A stretch of DNA of 64,000 nucleotides from an uncultured Lachnospiraceae bacterium (GTDB taxonomy: Bacteria; Bacillota; Clostridia; Lachnospirales; Lachnospiraceae): contig CAJTKU010000009.1 in NCBI GenBank assembly GCA_910577015.1, forward strand, positions 1 through 64,000, written 5' to 3'. The position numbers and the translations under genes were made by a program. Shown here piece after piece: positions 25,326 to 32,653 of this stretch. The notes beneath the pieces are model-generated. The model saw only the letters and a program-made list of their open reading frames with translations, was not told the DNA's origin and ran no database searches. The stretch's first letter is position 1, and each line of letters begins with the position of its first letter.

Positions 25326-27638
25326 ATGCGGAAGAAAATTTTGGCTCTGGGAATTGTGTGTTCCCTGATATTCGGCGCCTGTGCAGGAAACGGGACAACC
25401 GGAAACGAAGGCGCGCAAGATGTAGTTGTGGTTCCCACGGGTTCAGGGGATGATATACAGAATCCGGATACGGAAGCGTCGTATGCTTTGAAGGAAATTG
25501 CTGTTCCTGAAGCTGTGCTGGGTGAACTCCTTCCGGAGGGCGGAGAAAAGACGGTCCTTTTGGAAACATTATCCGGAGAAGATATTTACCGTTTTCTGGA
25601 GATATATCCCAATGCAGGCGAGGGAAGCTATGAGGAAGTAAATTACTGCGTGCAGGTATTGAAGCCGCCCTATGAGGAGTGGACGAATGTAACCTTTACC
25701 ATGGAGGAATATGTAAAACAGCCGGGAAGCTATGTGCAGGACGCCTATATGGAAGCGGGCGGGAATATTAAGATGCTGATAAAAGGGACGGACTGCGATT
25801 ATATAGGAAGCTGGAATGGGGCAGAGGGTTTTACGGCAAAGGAGCTGACGGCGGGTACGGAATGGGAAACGATTTTCGAAGGCAATTGCCCCGTATGGTT
25901 TGACGGCGGGGAGAAGGGTTTGTTTTTCCTGAACGAAGAAATTGTCCTTTGCTATGATGAAAACGGGAAGAAGCAGGAAACGGCGCTGGAAAAGACAGGG
26001 GGACTTGTTTTTCTGGCGGCAGAAAATCCCTTTTCCAATCAATTCTATTTTTGCGGGGCGGACGCAGAGTCGTGGTCCATGACGGAAGTGGGGCTTATGG
26101 TGGAAAACGGCGGTTTCCGTATATGGACGGCAGACGGGGAAACGCCTGCATTCGCGGTGCGGGATAACATAAACGGCAGTGGCAATGGGGAAGATAATTT
26201 CTATCTGGACGGGAACGGAGGCTGCGTGGCGTTTTCGGGGGAAACGGAAGGATATCTCTGTAACCGGCTGGGAATCTACCGGTTCTCCATGGAAGAGCAG
26301 AGCCATCAGGAAATCTACAGCTTTGGTGATGAGCATATGGGAGCGCCTATCAGAAGGATGGCCATGTCCGTCAGGGAGGATGGAACGCTTTTGCTTTTGA
26401 TGGCGTATGGAAACGGCGGGTACTGGTTTGCCGAAGTGCAAAAAGAGGAGCAGGCGGCAGGGGGAAAACTGCAATTGGAACTGGCGGTGCAGTATGCATC
26501 TCCGTATTTAAAAGAGGCAGTTATAGATTTTAACAGACAAAGCAAGGAGTATGAAATTGTGCTCCGTACACGCCCGCAGCAGGAAACGGCGGACGATTAC
26601 CGAAACAGGATACAGGCTGAACTGAGCGCAGGAAACGGACCGGACATTATGGGAAGCGATGTGCTGGAAACCCGCGTGGGGGCGGAAAAAGGAATCCTTC
26701 TTGACCTGACGGATTATTACGCAGCGTACAGGGGAAAGTTTTTTCCTGCGGCAGAACAGTTGGGAAAAGCCGGGGACAACTATTACGGAATCCCTTACGC
26801 CTTTAATGTCATGACGCTGGTGGCGGACAGGAATGTGGTGGGAGACAGGCAGGAATGGAATCTGGAGGAAGCCATGCAGTGCATGGAGGAAAGCGGCGCG
26901 GATACTTTCTTTGAACAGGCAGACGTGGGCAACACCTACTTTTATCTGGGAATCCTTACGGAAAATACAGCCTTTATTGACTGGGAAAACCGTATCAGCC
27001 GCTTAGACAGTGAAGCAGGATGCCGATTGTTGGAATTTGCCGCTAAATATTCCGCGAAGGACGCAAATATATCGGAGGGCAGTTTTGAGCAGGTGGCTAA
27101 GGGTGAGAGCTTGACAGGAATCCTTTACTTTGTAACCCCGGACATTGTGCAGTATATGTCAGAATGTTTGCAGGGAAGGGAGGTCTACATTGGATTCCCG
27201 ACGGAAAACCATACAGGGGGGCATTGCCTGATTGGGAATGTTCTGGAAATAAGCAGCAATTGCAGTTCCGTGGAAGGCGCAATGGAATTTATAGATTATC
27301 TGTTGTCCGAAAATCAGCAGGCGGGCCTTGCAGATGCCATATTGGAGGGAGGCACTGCGCCCGGATACCCGGTACTAAACGATGCGATGGACGCATTGTA
27401 CGATTCCCTTTGCACAAGGGCAGGGGAAGCGGAAGAAGAAAATATCCTGACGCTTACTCCCGGACAGTATGAAGCCATGTGGCAGGTGCTGCGAAGCGCC
27501 AGACCCTATGGGAACAAAACGGGCATCGTACAGGATATCCTTTTGGAGGAAGCCGGGGCATATCAGGCAGGTACCAAAACGGCAGAGCAGGTGATGGATA
27601 TTGTGAACGAGAGGATACAGCTATATCTGTCGGAATAG
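25326..27638 (+). CDS. Large lipoprotein with C-terminal ABC solute-binding domain
   Basis: A 770-residue secreted protein. The N-terminal signal ends at a Cys (SLIFGAC, a weak lipobox with Phe at -3), so membrane anchoring is likely. Residues about 60-380 show short repeating beta segments rich in Gly and aromatic residues (for example GEGSYEEVNYCVQVLKPPYE, FYLDGNGGCVAFSG) and could be a propeller-like domain. From about 385 onward (LELAVQYASPYLKEAVIDFNRQSKEYEI) it is a family 1 extracellular solute-binding protein with FNRQ, NGPDIMGSD and the WNLEEAMQCMEE region. No permease genes adjoin it, so it may feed a distant ABC transporter or act as a sensor. Its substrate is unknown. Confidence 0.82.
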   Translation: MRKKILALGIVCSLIFGACAGNGTTGNEGAQDVVVVPTGSGDDIQNPDTEASYALKEIAVPEAVLGELLPEGGEKTVLLETLSGEDIYRFLEIYPNAGEGSYEEVNYCVQVLKPPYEEWTNVTFTMEEYVKQPGSYVQDAYMEAGGNIKMLIKGTDCDYIGSWNGAEGFTAKELTAGTEWETIFEGNCPVWFDGGEKGLFFLNEEIVLCYDENGKKQETALEKTGGLVFLAAENPFSNQFYFCGADAESWSMTEVGLMVENGGFRIWTADGETPAFAVRDNINGSGNGEDNFYLDGNGGCVAFSGETEGYLCNRLGIYRFSMEEQSHQEIYSFGDEHMGAPIRRMAMSVREDGTLLLLMAYGNGGYWFAEVQKEEQAAGGKLQLELAVQYASPYLKEAVIDFNRQSKEYEIVLRTRPQQETADDYRNRIQAELSAGNGPDIMGSDVLETRVGAEKGILLDLTDYYAAYRGKFFPAAEQLGKAGDNYYGIPYAFNVMTLVADRNVVGDRQEWNLEEAMQCMEESGADTFFEQADVGNTYFYLGILTENTAFIDWENRISRLDSEAGCRLLEFAAKYSAKDANISEGSFEQVAKGESLTGILYFVTPDIVQYMSECLQGREVYIGFPTENHTGGHCLIGNVLEISSNCSSVEGAMEFIDYLLSENQQAGLADAILEGGTAPGYPVLNDAMDALYDSLCTRAGEAEEENILTLTPGQYEAMWQVLRSARPYGNKTGIVQDILLEEAGAYQAGTKTAEQVMDIVNERIQLYLSE

Positions 27639-27674
27639 CGTGGAAAGGTTAAAAGTGAAAATTCCATAAACTTC

Positions 27675-27703
27675 TTGACATATTTTCAATAAATTCATAA
27701 AAT
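27675..27703 (+). promoter_or_regulatory. Promoter of type III antitoxin RNA
   Basis: TTGACA, a 17-base spacer and TAAAAT, near consensus, start transcription at about 27710, just before the tandem repeats. A strong promoter is expected because the antitoxin RNA must be in excess. Confidence 0.85.
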
Positions 27704-27725
27704 AATAGCACAGGGTAGCAATACC

Positions 27726-27830
27726 TCAAATGTATCTCCGCTTACCGGAAGCGGAGCCGAAATAAATAACCGGGTTCAAATGTATCTCCGCTTACCGGAA
27801 GCGGAGCCGAAATAAATAACCGGGTTCAAA
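27726..27830 (+). repeat. 50-bp tandem repeat, 2.1 copies
   Basis: Two perfect 50-base units followed by five bases of a third (TCAAA). GCGGAGCC at 27751-27758 and 27801-27808 in each unit is complementary to GGCTCCGC in the 5' arm of the terminator at 27838-27845. Confidence 0.97.
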
Positions 27831-27835
27831 TTTTG

Positions 27836-27861
27836 AAGGCTCCGCTGTTTTGCGGGGCTTT
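27836..27861 (+). terminator. Terminator between antitoxin RNA and toxin gene
   Basis: AGGCTCCGC pairs with GCGGGGCTT around TGTTTT and runs into TTT. Type III loci carry such a leaky terminator so that only some transcripts reach the toxin. Confidence 0.8.
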
Positions 27862-27881
27862 CATTCTCAGATAAGGAGGTA

Positions 27882-28390
27882 ATGTATTTATTAGAAGAGG
27901 AAGATTCTTTTTTATTACAGATGATTTTTACGAAAGACATGATTCGGACAAGCGGCTGATGCAAAATAAGGAGGGTAGTCATAACCGTCCTTGCTTCTAT
28001 ACCTTTTCTGACATTCAAAATCCGGATATTCTATGGTGCGTACCGATTTCTTCCCAAGTAACCAAATTTCGTAAAATAGTAGAACATAAACTGGAAATGC
28101 AGAAAAACAGAGGAATTGCCTCACCCAGATGCAATACCATCCGATTTGGCATGGTAATGGGAAAAGAAAAGGCTTTTCTCATTCAAAATATGTTTCCGAT
28201 TACCGAAAGATACATAAATAATGTATATATTGACCCTAACACGAAAAAGCCGGTAACAATAGCGGCAGGTTTAGAAAAGGATATCTGCAAAAACGCACAG
28301 GACATCTTAAAGCTTGTTTTTCATGGGCACGAGTATCTTGTTTTTGCGGATATCCGAAAAATATATGCGGAGCTTATTGCGGAACTTTAG
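27882..28390 (+). pseudogene. Type III toxin (ToxN/AbiQ/CptN-like endoribonuclease), frameshifted
   Basis: Homology-like features run from residue FFITDDFYERH through NRPCFYTFSD, ILWCVPISSQVTKF, CNTIRFGMVMGKEKAFLIQN, MFPITERYINNVYID to a C-terminal LVFADIRKIYAEL, the pattern I associate with clostridial type III toxins. The good start (ATG at 27882 after AGGAGGT) reads MYLLEEEDSF and then leaves frame at a run of six T's (27908-27913); one more T would restore a single protein of about 169 residues. In the current sequence the largest intact frame starts at 27959 and lacks the first 26 residues, with a poor start. It is therefore either a pseudogene, a sequencing error, or expressed by slippage on the T-run. 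Its position after repeats and terminator makes the type III call strong. Confidence 0.75.
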
Positions 28391-28449
28391 CAAATCTGTA
28401 ACGGTTTTCGGAATTATATACTCAATGGGAAATGCCTTAAAAATATACA

Positions 28450-28478
28450 TTGTAAATGGCAGATAAAGATTTTATAAT
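28450..28478 (+). promoter_or_regulatory. Promoter of first GNAT gene
   Basis: TTGTAA, a 17-base spacer and TATAAT lie 49 bases before the acetyltransferase gene. Confidence 0.6.
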
Positions 28479-28526
28479 CAAATTATAAAATAAAATTTGT
28501 CGAGTTGCCGGAGGAGATGAAGTAAA

Positions 28527-29006
28527 ATGGGTATATCATTAGAAGAACTGACACATTCAAATTTTCAGAATGCCCAAGAAATCCAAAGAGATGATATTCC
28601 CAAAAGCTGGGTTGATAGTGTGGAAACGCTAATGGAGATAACGGATTACGGGGTTGAACATAAATGCATAGGACATACATTTCTTGTTAAAATCAATGGA
28701 AAATGTATTGGTATTTTACTGCTCGGAGAAGCAATTCCTTGGGATACTGACCCCATTGAAATGAAAAATAAACCATTTTATAGATTGATGGGATTTGTGA
28801 TTGATAAATCTTACAGGTCAAAGGGCTTTGGCGGAGAAATACTTGAAAGGGCTATCCATGAAGTATATCAAGATTTTGGAAAAAGACCCATTGCTTTGGG
28901 TTGCCATAAAGAAAATACCAGAGCAGCTATGTTTTATGAAAAGCATGGATTCAAAAGGACTGGAGTCTTTGAAGGGAATGATGAGTATTTTTTGAGAATG
29001 ATATAA
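28527..29006 (+). CDS. GNAT-family N-acetyltransferase
   Basis: A 159-residue Gcn5-related acetyltransferase. The acetyl-CoA binding motif A is MGFVIDKSYRSKGFGGEILERAI-like: the Q/R-x-x-G-x-G/A loop reads RSKGFGG (about residues 97-103). The C-terminal NTRAAMFYEKHGFKRTGVF is the usual motif B. Acceptor substrate is unknown. It is the first of four GNAT genes in the island, and is spaced 30 bases from the next. GGAGGAG precedes the start. Confidence 0.85.
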   Translation: MGISLEELTHSNFQNAQEIQRDDIPKSWVDSVETLMEITDYGVEHKCIGHTFLVKINGKCIGILLLGEAIPWDTDPIEMKNKPFYRLMGFVIDKSYRSKGFGGEILERAIHEVYQDFGKRPIALGCHKENTRAAMFYEKHGFKRTGVFEGNDEYFLRMI

Positions 29007-29036
29007 AGTGTCATATTTTCGAGGGAGTTAAAATAT

Positions 29037-29450
29037 ATGGAATATAAGGAAGATTTTCTAACCTATGAAGATTATATCGGTTTAAGGGAAAGCGTTGGCT
29101 GGATAAATTTTTCTGAGGAGCAGACGAAAAAGGCTCTCCAAAACAGTTTATATACCGTAATTGCTGTTTGTGATAATCAGACTGTCGGCATGGGAAGACT
29201 GACAGGCGACGGAATGTATTATCTGATTACCGACATTATAGTGTGTCCTGCTTTTCAAAAAAGAGGAATTGGCAGCAGCATTCTCAATATGCTTCTGGAA
29301 TACGTTGAAAAAGAAACGCCTGTCGGCGGGCGCTCCAGTATACAGTTAATCTCGGAAAAGGGTAAAGAGACATTTTATGAAAGGGCAGGTTTTAAGCGGA
29401 TTCCGCACGAGCATTGCGGGTGCGGCATGAGGAAGGTAGTTCGCAGATAA
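29037..29450 (+). CDS. GNAT-family N-acetyltransferase
   Basis: A 137-residue GNAT protein. Motif A is DIIVCPAFQKRGIGSSIL with the QKRGIG loop, and the C-terminal KETFYERAGFKRIPHEHCGCGM holds motif B with an unusual Cys/His ending. Similar small clostridial proteins acetylate amines of unknown type. GAGGGAG precedes the ATG. The gene is immediately followed by the decayed type I toxin-antitoxin cassette. Confidence 0.85.
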   Translation: MEYKEDFLTYEDYIGLRESVGWINFSEEQTKKALQNSLYTVIAVCDNQTVGMGRLTGDGMYYLITDIIVCPAFQKRGIGSSILNMLLEYVEKETPVGGRSSIQLISEKGKETFYERAGFKRIPHEHCGCGMRKVVRR

Positions 29451-29464
29451 AAGGGCAATTTATT

Positions 29465-29687
29465 CTTGCATTCCCCATCATGATATGTTGCATTATAGAC
29501 ATGAAAAAGGAACAACCGCTCACAAGGTGGGTTGACCTAATGGTGAATAGAAAATCCACCCTGCTGCTTCGGTCAAAGTTTAGGGGTGGTTTTTCTATCT
29601 GTGTATGCTTAGGCATACAGTATAGATTACTTACAAAACGTAAAAACGAAATTAAGTAATGCAAGAAGAAAAAAGCCGAAAGCCAGC
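29465..29687. repeat. Type I toxin-antitoxin cassette, copy 1 (decayed)
   Basis: About 220 bases match the cassette at 34602-34829 in the same orientation, from CTTGCATTCCCC through the shared hairpin AAAATCCACCC...GGGGTGGTTTTT to AGCCAGCAAATC. It contains a plus-strand antitoxin-like RNA unit and a minus-strand toxin remnant. The two copies lie 5137 bases apart and flank most of the acetyltransferase cluster. Confidence 0.85.
29500..29597 (+). ncRNA. Predicted antitoxin RNA, copy 1
   Basis: A conserved promoter (TTGCAT at 29466, 17-base spacer with extended TG, TGCATT) precedes a short unit ending in a hairpin (29549-29597: AGAAAATCCACC with GGGGTGGTTTTTCT). The same layout is kept in the intact copy at 34.6 kb. 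Function is inferred from that comparison. Confidence 0.55.
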
Positions 29688-29698
29688 AAATCTACATT
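29627..29698 (-). pseudogene. Remnant of holin-like type I toxin
   Basis: The minus strand encodes VDLLAFGFFLLALLNFVFTF, aligning with residues 11 onward of the intact toxin at 34.8 kb (GDLLAFGLFLLALLTFVFTF). The frame is closed upstream by TGA and has no start codon or ribosome binding site; the sequence past AAATC no longer matches the intact copy. It is a 5'-truncated, inactive copy. Confidence 0.75.
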
Positions 29699-29797
29699 TC
29701 AATGGTTTGACGACTTTTGCCAAAAAGACGAATGCATTGTAATTTATAGCAGGCGGCAAACTAAAACAAAACGGCGGTGAAATGATGAAAATATTAT

Positions 29798-29826
29798 TTG
29801 ACTGCCGTTTTGATGTTTGATATAAT
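29798..29826 (+). promoter_or_regulatory. Near-consensus promoter before a 20-codon reading frame
   Basis: TTGACT, a 17-base spacer and a perfect TATAAT. The -35 overlaps an AAAACGGC/GCCGTTTT inverted repeat (29769-29812), which might be an operator or the end of an upstream transcript. Confidence 0.75.
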
Positions 29827-29870
29827 GCTAACAAAAGCGGCGGTGAAGGGAATTAAAAGTTTAGGAGAAC

Positions 29871-29933
29871 ATGAAAATGCAGAACTTACATTTTACAATG
29901 CATAATATGTACATGTATTACAGACGTACTTAG
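29871..29933 (+). CDS. 20-residue reading frame, possible leader peptide
   Basis: ATG at 29871 follows TTTAGGAGAAC, a good ribosome binding site, 44 bases after a near-perfect promoter. The peptide MKMQNLHFTMHNMYMYYRRT is rich in Met, His and aromatic residues. It lies about 210 bases ahead of a GNAT gene without another obvious promoter. Short peptides like this can act as translation-attenuation leaders of resistance genes, but I did not establish alternative hairpins that would prove it. The remaining sequence to 30145 has no gene that I can see. Confidence 0.4.
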   Translation: MKMQNLHFTMHNMYMYYRRT

Positions 29934-30145
29934 AAGTAATTGTGTTTCGATTGGATGCACAGTTACGCAGGTAGGTCTGATATGTCTGTGCATATAAATC
30001 GGCAGGTGTAAGTTGTAATTGTTAGAATGCTTGTAATAGCCGAGGGTTTTAGAAATGCACTGGACATATTGTATGTTTGGTGTTTTTTTTGTACAATAAG
30101 CTGCTTTGCGAAGCAGGGCAGCGTTTGTTGGGAAAGGAGTTTTTT

Positions 30146-30646
30146 ATGAAATTATCAAATGGAACAGAGGTTATCACTAAGCCTTATCGTGAAGAAGATG
30201 CGGAAGAAATTGTCAGGCTGATTCATAGAAATTTCATGGAAGTCAATGTGAAAGATTATGGGGAAAAAGCTATGGCTGCACTCTCTGCCACGCATGATGT
30301 GATTTGGTTCAAAGGCGTGGCAGAATACGCACATGTGTATGTGTTTTGGAATGAAAATAAAATTGTGGGTGTTGGTTCCATATCAAGTTTTTGGGGAAGC
30401 CTTACGGAAAGTATATTGCTTACTATTTTTGTGCTGCCGGAATTTCATGGGCAGGGGATTGGCAGCTATATCATTGATACCCTTGAATCTGATGAATTAT
30501 TCTTAAGAGCAGAAAGAATAGAAATTCCCGCATCTATTACTGCGGTAGAATTTTATCGGGAAAAGGGGTATGAATATAAAAATGGAATAAAAAAGCTGGA
30601 TGATGAGCAGCATTACCGGTTGGAGAAATTCAGAAAGATTAGTTAG
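30146..30646 (+). CDS. GNAT-family N-acetyltransferase
   Basis: A 166-residue GNAT protein. Motif A is IFVLPEFHGQGIGSYII with the HGQGIG loop (about residues 105-110); the C-terminal SITAVEFYREKGYEYKNG is motif B. The start at 30146 follows GGAAAGGAG; a frame open from 30077 lacks a site. A segment AALSATHDVIWFKGVAEYAHVYVFW resembles small clostridial acetyltransferases of unknown substrate. It is closely followed by another GNAT gene and may be controlled by the leader-like sequence upstream. Confidence 0.85.
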   Translation: MKLSNGTEVITKPYREEDAEEIVRLIHRNFMEVNVKDYGEKAMAALSATHDVIWFKGVAEYAHVYVFWNENKIVGVGSISSFWGSLTESILLTIFVLPEFHGQGIGSYIIDTLESDELFLRAERIEIPASITAVEFYREKGYEYKNGIKKLDDEQHYRLEKFRKIS

Positions 30647-30660
30647 GAGGAATGGTGATA

Positions 30661-31104
30661 ATGACAATTAGGACAATGAATATCGAAGATTTTGAAAAAA
30701 TATATGATTTGTGGATACATACGGAAGGCATGGGATTGAATACAACAGATGATTCAAGGGATGGAATCGACAAATATTTATTGCGAAATCCCAATACGTG
30801 CTTTGTTGCAGAAGATAACGAAAAACTCATAGGTGTTATTATCAGTGGACATGACGGACGCAGAGGTTTTATCTATCACACTACGGTCAAGAAAGAATAT
30901 AGGGGACAGGGAATTGGGAAAAAACTGGTTGATTCAGCAATAAAAGCTATAGAGGCAGAGGGCATACACAAAGTGGCATTGGTGGTATTTGAGAAAAATA
31001 TATCTGGCAATGCTTTTTGGGAAAAAGTTGGATTTACGGTAAGGGATGACTTGGTTTATAGAAATAAAAATATACACCAACTCAAAAGGATTGATTTAAT
31101 TTAA
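30661..31104 (+). CDS. GNAT-family N-acetyltransferase
   Basis: A 147-residue GNAT protein with the motif A segment HTTVKKEYRGQGIGKKLVD (RGQGIG loop) and motif B NISGNAFWEKVGFTVRDD, the YpeA/RimI-like arrangement in which the whole domain fills the protein. The start at 30661 is preferred because the ATG at 30652 abuts the AGGAGG site. It lies 14 bases after the previous GNAT gene and is probably cotranscribed. Substrate unknown. Confidence 0.86.
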   Translation: MTIRTMNIEDFEKIYDLWIHTEGMGLNTTDDSRDGIDKYLLRNPNTCFVAEDNEKLIGVIISGHDGRRGFIYHTTVKKEYRGQGIGKKLVDSAIKAIEAEGIHKVALVVFEKNISGNAFWEKVGFTVRDDLVYRNKNIHQLKRIDLI

Positions 31105-31220
31105 ATTATTGGAGAAATATCAGGATTTTGATACCAGTCCTGCAAATGAAACTGTGGAATAAGGTAGAATCTATCCGTATTATTTACAAAAAGAAAACGA
31201 AAAAAGGAGGAGGATATAAA

Positions 31221-32066
31221 ATGAATGTAATCATACTTGGTTCCGGAGGCTGTGTCAGTACGCCGAGGGCGTGTTGCAGCTGCCGCGTATGTACAGAAGC
31301 GCGGCAGAAAGGATTTCCTTATGCAAGAACGGGGTGCAGTCTGTTTGTTGAAGATGTGAATGTGTTGATTGATACGCCGGAGGATATCAATGCGTCATTG
31401 AATAATTCCGGCGTACAGAAGGTAGAACATATTTTATACAGTCACTGTGACCCGGACCACACAATGGGAATGCGTGTGATTGAACAATTGAAAATGGACT
31501 GGCTTGCCAATTCGCTGGGAAAAAAACCGGATAATCCGATAGAAGTTGCTTCTTTGCCTGCCATTCTCGCAGATATTAGTAAGCAAGGCACAAAGTATGG
31601 TTCAGCCATTGAATACTATGAGGCATGCGGTCTTATATATACAAAAGAAATTCGTGCTTTCCAAAAAGACAATATATTAATTGAGCTGATTCCGGTAGAT
31701 GAACAGGAACACGTGGCAATATTTATTATTTCTTCCAACAGCAAAAAGATAATTTATGCCCCATGTGATGTAAAGCCTTTTCCAAAGTCAGAGAAATTTC
31801 AAGGCGCAGATGTTTTAATCATTGGCAATACAATTGTCGGGGATATATTAAAAGATGGATTTGTTTTAAATGAAAATAACCCACTGCGAAAAGAACTGTT
31901 TACATTAGATGAAATTGATACAATACGAAAACAGTATGGTATCAAGGAAGTTTTTATTACACATTTGGAGGAAGACTGGGGAAAGTCATATGATGATTAC
32001 AGAGAATTGGAGAGGGAATTGGACTTAATACATTTTGCGTATGATGGATTGAAAATACAACTATGA
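31221..32066 (+). CDS. MBL-fold metallohydrolase, PhnP-like
   Basis: A 281-residue metallo-beta-lactamase-fold protein. The N-terminus MNVIILGSGGCVSTPRACCS with CSCRVC resembles the extra zinc-binding Cys cluster of PhnP-type phosphodiesterases. The metal motif reads YSHCDPDHTMGM where the family has HxHxDH, so the second His is Asp; other ligands may be in YAPCDVKPF and FITHLEEDWG near the C-terminus. The altered motif leaves catalysis uncertain. AAAGGAGGAGG sets the start at 31221, although the frame is open to 31128. The next gene begins 18 bases on. Confidence 0.8.
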   Translation: MNVIILGSGGCVSTPRACCSCRVCTEARQKGFPYARTGCSLFVEDVNVLIDTPEDINASLNNSGVQKVEHILYSHCDPDHTMGMRVIEQLKMDWLANSLGKKPDNPIEVASLPAILADISKQGTKYGSAIEYYEACGLIYTKEIRAFQKDNILIELIPVDEQEHVAIFIISSNSKKIIYAPCDVKPFPKSEKFQGADVLIIGNTIVGDILKDGFVLNENNPLRKELFTLDEIDTIRKQYGIKEVFITHLEEDWGKSYDDYRELERELDLIHFAYDGLKIQL

Positions 32067-32084
32067 GCAGAGAGGAAAATAAAA

Positions 32085-32462
32085 TTGTACGAACAAGATT
32101 ATGTCATGAGACTTATAAAGGAAATGATAAGAGCAATATTAAAACTGTTATTTAATATAGATACTGACTCTCCATCAGCAGAATTATTAAAAGATTCAGA
32201 GGAAGAGCAGACTCTGGAGGAATTACTCGATATGGTAGATGATGGATTCATCAATGAAGCAGAAAATAAAATCTATGAAATAACAGAAGAAGGTAAAACA
32301 ACAGATTTAGAAATTGCTTTGCTGTTTTATTCATACTTAAATGATAAGTCCGATAAATTTCTGGAAGAAAATCATTATAGCAGAGATGAAATAAAAGCAG
32401 GTTTGAAAAACATTACTGCAAGATATGGAGTAGCTGGCTTTGCTGAAATGTTTTTGCAATAG
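32085..32462 (+). CDS. DUF6483-like protein
   Basis: A 125-residue protein starting with TTG after AGAGAGGAAA. The sequence YEQDYVMRLIKEMIRAILKLLFN at the N-terminus and the acidic helical middle EEEQTLEELLDMVDDGFINEAENKIYE are typical of this uncharacterised clostridial family, probably all-helical (TPR-like). No function is known. Its stop is followed in frame by a fragment of another gene, suggesting that a deletion brought the two together. Confidence 0.72.
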   Translation: MYEQDYVMRLIKEMIRAILKLLFNIDTDSPSAELLKDSEEEQTLEELLDMVDDGFINEAENKIYEITEEGKTTDLEIALLFYSYLNDKSDKFLEENHYSRDEIKAGLKNITARYGVAGFAEMFLQ

Positions 32463-32609
32463 CATGGGTTTAGTAGTGCGGAGAATGCGTTGCCTGGGTT
32501 TTTGAGTCTGGGAGATAAAGTAGAGGTAATTGAACCGCCAAAGATGGTGGATAAGATGAAAAGTACGCTTGCTGCTATTTCAAAAAATATTTGTAACATG
32601 ACATACTGA
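32463..32609 (+). pseudogene. C-terminal remnant of a WYL-domain regulator
   Basis: Directly after the DUF6483 stop and in the same frame the sequence encodes SSAENALPGFLSLGDKVEVI and then EPPKMVDKMKSTLAAISKN before a stop. The pattern of LGDKVEVIEPxxMVDKM is that of the C-terminal end of YafY/WYL-type regulators. There is no start codon or HTH part, so this is a 3' fragment. The assignment rests on a short match. Confidence 0.55.
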
Positions 32610-32653
32610 TGTCGTGTTTTATGTGATACCTTAGAGAAAAAAGGAGGTTACAT

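Larger units (their letters stand above)
27710..27861 (+). ncRNA. Type III antitoxin RNA (CptI-like, two 50-nt repeats)
   Basis: Predicted transcript from the promoter at 27675 to the terminator at 27861. It holds two identical 50-nt tandem repeats (27726-27775, 27776-27825). Each repeat has a hairpin CTCCGCTT-accgg-AAGCGGAG and a downstream CCGGG. In type III systems the toxin endoribonuclease cuts the repeat RNA into units that fold as pseudoknots and inhibit it. Two units of this length fit the CptIN subfamily better than ToxIN (five to six units of 36 nt). The subfamily call is inference. Confidence 0.8.

Noticed and set aside
27726..27830. Possible CRISPR-like repeats
   Set aside because: Two abutting 50-base units without spacers, next to a toxin gene; they fit a type III antitoxin, not a CRISPR array, and no cas gene is present.
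29414..29659. 81-codon frame over the decayed type I cassette
   Set aside because: It runs across the antitoxin promoter and terminator hairpin, and has no site or conserved protein pattern; copy 2 has a different reading in the same place.
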